Shown in pieces: positions 61,416 through 64,000 of a stretch of DNA of 64,000 bases. The position numbers were made by a program, and so were the translations under genes. This DNA is from Candidatus Nanopelagicaceae bacterium (GTDB lineage Bacteria > Actinomycetota > Actinomycetes > Nanopelagicales > Nanopelagicaceae): assembly GCA_009694285.1 (NCBI GenBank), contig SHVK01000002.1, forward strand, positions 1 to 64,000, read 5' to 3'. How positions within the stretch are numbered: position 1 is the stretch's first letter; the number at the start of each line of letters is the position of its first letter. The notes beneath the pieces were generated by a model. The model did not search any database. It saw only the letters and a program-made list of their open reading frames with translations, and had not been told where the DNA came from.

Positions 61416-61469
61416 ATGGTTGAAATGGTTGAAATGGTTGAAATGGTGGAAATGGTTGATCATGGTTGA
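61416..61469 (+). CDS. Repeat-built micro-ORF overlapping the ispG start
   Basis: Seventeen codons reading [17 protein letters not shown], then TGA. It is made by tandem 9-bp units and ends eight bases into ispG (start 61462), so ribosomes that finish it could restart on ispG. No homology can be claimed; it may be a coupling peptide or a by-product of repeat expansion. Confidence 0.4.
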   Translation: MVEMVEMVEMVEMVDHG

Positions 61470-61471
61470 TC
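61416..61471 (+). repeat. Tandem repeat at the ispG 5' end
   Basis: Units of ATGGTTGAA at 61416, 61425 and 61434, a variant ATGGTGGAA at 61443, then two 10-base units ATGGTTGATC at 61452 and 61462. Every unit starts with ATG; the 9-base ones keep one frame and the 10-base one shifts the last ATG into the ispG frame. Confidence 0.92.
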
Positions 61472-62601
61472 TTGGAATGCCGGCGATACCGGCAACACCC
61501 CTGGCTCCGCGCAAAGTTACGCGCCAACTTAAAGTTGGTTCAGTCTTGGTTGGCGGCGGCGCACCGGTAAGTGTGCAATCAATGACCACAACACTTACTG
61601 CAAATGTTGATGCAACTTTACAACAGATTGCGGAATTGACCGCTTCAGGATGTCAGATTGTTCGGGTTGCAGTTCCAAGTCAAGATGATGCCGATGTCCT
61701 TGCTGCCATCGCTAAGAAATCACAGATCCCAGTTATCGCCGACATTCATTTTCAACCAAAATATATTTTTGCAGCGATTGATGCCGGTTGTGCTGCAGTT
61801 CGAGTCAACCCTGGCAATATCAAACAATTTGATGACAAAGTAAAAGAGGTTGCCAAGGCAGCAGGTGCAGCAGGAGTCCCAATTCGAATCGGGGTAAACG
61901 CCGGTTCATTAGATCCACGGTTGATGGCGAAGTATGGAAAAGCAACACCTGAGGCGTTAGTGGAATCTGCTTTGTGGGAGTGTTCATTATTTGAAGAGCA
62001 CGGCTTTACCGATATCAAACTTTCAGTGAAGCATCATGATCCAGTAATTATGGTGCAGGCTTATCGTTTACTCTCTGAAAGATGTGATTATCCATTACAT
62101 CTGGGAGTAACCGAGGCTGGTCCACTTTTCCAAGGAACCATAAAATCGGCAGTTGCTTTCGGAATTTTATTGGCGGAAGGAATTGGAGATACGATTCGAG
62201 TTTCACTTTCGGCACCTCCTGTAGAAGAGGTTAAAGTTGGAATCTCAATTTTGGAATCATTAAATTTGCGTCAACGTAAGTTAGAGATTGTCTCTTGTCC
62301 GTCATGTGGACGGGCACAAGTAGATGTTTATACATTGGCTGAAAAAGTTCAAGCAGGACTTGAAGGAATGACTGTTCCACTTCGCGTTGCAGTTATGGGT
62401 TGTGTTGTAAATGGTCCTGGTGAAGCGCGAGAAGCAGATTTAGGTGTGGCATCTGGAAATGGAAAAGGTCAGATATTTGTAAAAGGAGTGGTTATTAAAA
62501 CCGTTCCAGAATCAATGATCGTAGAAGTTTTAATTGAAGAAGCGATGCGCCTTGCTGAAGAGATGGAAAGTTCTGGCGCTCCTTCGGTTGAAGTTCATTA
62601 A
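61462..62601 (+). CDS. ispG: 4-hydroxy-3-methylbut-2-enyl diphosphate synthase
   Basis: Fe-S enzyme of the MEP pathway. 379 residues from ATG 61462: TIM barrel starting near [17 protein letters not shown], and the C-terminal cluster domain with Cys in [11 protein letters not shown] and [13 protein letters not shown]. An in-frame TTG at 61420 would prepend a KWL-rich tail read from the repeat, which I consider non-native. Upstream micro-ORF and repeat may set expression. Confidence 0.94.
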   Translation: MVDLGMPAIPATPLAPRKVTRQLKVGSVLVGGGAPVSVQSMTTTLTANVDATLQQIAELTASGCQIVRVAVPSQDDADVLAAIAKKSQIPVIADIHFQPKYIFAAIDAGCAAVRVNPGNIKQFDDKVKEVAKAAGAAGVPIRIGVNAGSLDPRLMAKYGKATPEALVESALWECSLFEEHGFTDIKLSVKHHDPVIMVQAYRLLSERCDYPLHLGVTEAGPLFQGTIKSAVAFGILLAEGIGDTIRVSLSAPPVEEVKVGISILESLNLRQRKLEIVSCPSCGRAQVDVYTLAEKVQAGLEGMTVPLRVAVMGCVVNGPGEAREADLGVASGNGKGQIFVKGVVIKTVPESMIVEVLIEEAMRLAEEMESSGAPSVEVH

Positions 62602-62613
62602 GCGAAAATCTCA

Positions 62614-63441
62614 GTGAGCGTAGTTGGTTTAGAGGTTGTCCGCGGAGTAACTGTTAAAAGTGAAGTTTTAAATTATCTAGCGACGGCACCGGAAGTAAAT
62701 TGTTTTTTATCTTCACGGGCGCAACTTTTAGAGAAATCAAAAAATAGCACTCTGCTGATTTATCGAAATAGCCACAGTGAGATAGAAGGCGTTACATACA
62801 TTGGTGGCAATCTGATCCCAGCGATCTCTACACGAGCAGCATTACTTTCATTAGTTGACCACCTTCGGTCAAAGCAGTACAAATTTTCATCAATCGTAGG
62901 TGAATCAAGAACAGTCTTTGATTTGTGGGAGTTGATATCGCATCTATATTCCGAACCACGAGCTATTCGACAATCGCAACCTTTGTTGTCACTTCGGGGA
63001 GTTCCAAAAATTTCCGGAAATCCACTCGCGCTTCTAGCGACACTTGCCGATTTGGATGAAGTTGTTGAAGTCGGAATTACGATGTTCACTGCCGAGGTCG
63101 GCGAAGTTCCTGATTACGTTGATTATCGATCAAGGTCAATTGAATTAATTGAAGCCGGGCGAACTTTAATCTCTAGAGATTTGGATAATGGAAAGATAAT
63201 TTTCAAAAGTGATATCGGGGCTATTGGTGCTGGCGCCTATCAAATTCACGGAGTGTGGGTGGATCCGGCACATCGTGGCAAAGGGCTTGGATCGGCTGGC
63301 GTTGCCACTTTGGTGGAGTACGGAAATAGGTTTGCTCCGATCGCCTCACTGTATGTAAATGATTTCAATCATGCTGCCCGTGCCAGTTATCACAAAGTTG
63401 GCTTCGAAAAGGTGGCCGAACTAGCGACGATTTTTTTCTAA
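62614..63441 (+). CDS. GNAT-family acetyltransferase with DUF4081-like N-terminus
   Basis: 275 residues: an N-terminal GNAT-related domain (about 1-130, DUF4081 type) and a C-terminal GNAT domain with acetyl-CoA loop HRGKGLGSAG after the strand QIHGVWVDPA, ending LYVNDFNHAARASYHKVGF. It lies between ispG and proS, the slot this family holds in Actinobacteria. Substrate unknown. GTG start, 12 bases after ispG. Confidence 0.85.
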   Translation: MSVVGLEVVRGVTVKSEVLNYLATAPEVNCFLSSRAQLLEKSKNSTLLIYRNSHSEIEGVTYIGGNLIPAISTRAALLSLVDHLRSKQYKFSSIVGESRTVFDLWELISHLYSEPRAIRQSQPLLSLRGVPKISGNPLALLATLADLDEVVEVGITMFTAEVGEVPDYVDYRSRSIELIEAGRTLISRDLDNGKIIFKSDIGAIGAGAYQIHGVWVDPAHRGKGLGSAGVATLVEYGNRFAPIASLYVNDFNHAARASYHKVGFEKVAELATIFF

Positions 63442-63448
63442 CACTCGG

Positions 63449-63460
63449 TAGGCTCACGCT
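63449..63460 (+). promoter_or_regulatory. -10 element placed for leaderless proS mRNA
   Basis: TAGGCT (63449-63454) ends six bases before the proS ATG at 63461. Same hexamer and spacing as at proA and the ureohydrolase gene. Confidence 0.5.
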
Positions 63461-64000
63461 ATGTTGCAAATGTCCCGCCTCTTCCTGCGCACCTTGCGCG
63501 ATGACCCAGCGGATGCTGAAGTCGCAAGTCATCGGTTATTAGTTCGGGCTGGATATATTCGCCGTGTTACTGCTGGCATTTACTCATGGTTACCTTTGGG
63601 TTATATAACTTTGCGAAATATCGAACGAGTTGTACGCGAAGAGATGGACCATGCTGGATTTCAGGAAGTTCATTTTCCGGCGCTTTTACCGCGCGAACCA
63701 TATGAGGCGACTAACCGTTGGGATGATTACGGAAGCGATCTCTTTCGTTTGCAAGATCGTAAAGGTGGTGATTATTTACTAGGCCCAACACATGAAGAGA
63801 TGTTTACTTTGCTGGTGAAGGGTGAATGTTCCTCTTATCGAGATTTGCCACTAACTCTTTATCAGATCCAAACAAAGTATCGCGATGAGCCGCGTCCGCG
63901 TAGCGGAATTATCCGCGGTCGTGAATTTGTGATGAAAGATTCCTACTCATTTGATATTGATGAAGCAGGTTTGGAAAAATCTTATCAAGATCACCGCGCT
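63461..64000 (+). CDS. proS: Proline--tRNA ligase, 3'-truncated by the window edge
   Basis: Class II aminoacyl-tRNA synthetase for proline. 180 codons are present and the frame is open at base 64000. Motif 1 region [17 protein letters not shown], motif 2 with [23 protein letters not shown]-like features (read as [17 protein letters not shown]), and [10 protein letters not shown] are readable. The bacterial-type insertion domain would come later. Starts directly after a -10 element. Confidence 0.96.
   Translation, partial: MLQMSRLFLRTLRDDPADAEVASHRLLVRAGYIRRVTAGIYSWLPLGYITLRNIERVVREEMDHAGFQEVHFPALLPREPYEATNRWDDYGSDLFRLQDRKGGDYLLGPTHEEMFTLLVKGECSSYRDLPLTLYQIQTKYRDEPRPRSGIIRGREFVMKDSYSFDIDEAGLEKSYQDHRA

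Noticed and set aside
61420-61461. Longer ispG start giving a KWL-repeat N-terminus
   Set aside because: The extension is a direct readout of the 9-bp repeat in another frame, is Trp-rich and unlike any IspG N-terminus; ATG 61462 fits the family better.

Overview
The window reads as chromosomal DNA from a low-GC, streamlined actinobacterium. Gene content and order are actinobacterial throughout: tig-clpP1-clpP2-clpX, valS-folC-DUF4233-ndk, mreBCD-mrdA-rodA-rne-rplU-rpmA-obgE-proB, ilvBNC-serA-leuB, xerC-M23-rpsB-tsf-pyrH-frr-cdsA-rlmN and dxr-rseP-ispG-GNAT-proS. Base composition is AT-rich for that phylum, spacers are very short, many genes overlap by 1 to 8 bases, and no tRNA, rRNA, insertion sequence, phage or CRISPR signal was seen. 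A freshwater Nanopelagicales (acI) type lineage is the best guess; this is inference from composition and gene order, not a database result.

Layout. 1-5.2 kb: protein quality control (trigger factor, two ClpP subunits, ClpX) with an MFS transporter between. 5.2-10 kb: valS, folC, a small membrane protein, ndk. 10-15.7 kb: rod-shape and elongation genes mreB, mreC, mreD, mrdA and rodA. 15.8-20.4 kb: RNase E/G, ribosomal proteins L21 and L27, a strong terminator, then obgE. 20.3-27.3 kb: proB, an opposing serine hydrolase, proA, and gatCAB for tRNA amidation. 27.2-39.3 kb: a DHA2-type MFS transporter diverging from ilvD, then ilvB-ilvN-ilvC-serA-leuB-ilvE-cimA, a branched-chain amino acid block headed by a leader-peptide attenuator. 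39.3-46.6 kb: xerC, a small kinase, an M23 peptidase, and the rpsB-to-rlmN block. 46.6-58.9 kb: a polyamine island (two FAD amine oxidoreductases, an FMN-barrel protein, an aminobutyraldehyde-type dehydrogenase, a PotDABC-like importer, a ureohydrolase, a methyltransferase, a GABA-type aminotransferase). 59-64 kb: dxr, a site-2 protease, ispG, a GNAT protein and the 5' part of proS.

The polyamine island forms a plausible route: import by PotABCD, agmatine to putrescine by the ureohydrolase, amine oxidation by the FAD enzymes, aldehyde oxidation to GABA, and transamination to succinate semialdehyde. The cimA and leuB pairing suggests isoleucine carbon from pyruvate through citramalate.

The most interesting signals are regulatory. 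(1) Many start codons lie 6 or 7 bases after a TAnnnT-type -10 element, the geometry of leaderless transcripts, including two promoters that face each other across 34 bp between the serine hydrolase and proA. (2) A 12-residue Ile/Leu/Val-rich leader peptide and attenuator precede ilvB. (3) A repeat-built micro-ORF overlaps the ispG start. (4) mreC appears to lack any standard start codon. (5) A highly structured, GC-rich interval separates the Pot operon from the second FAD oxidoreductase.
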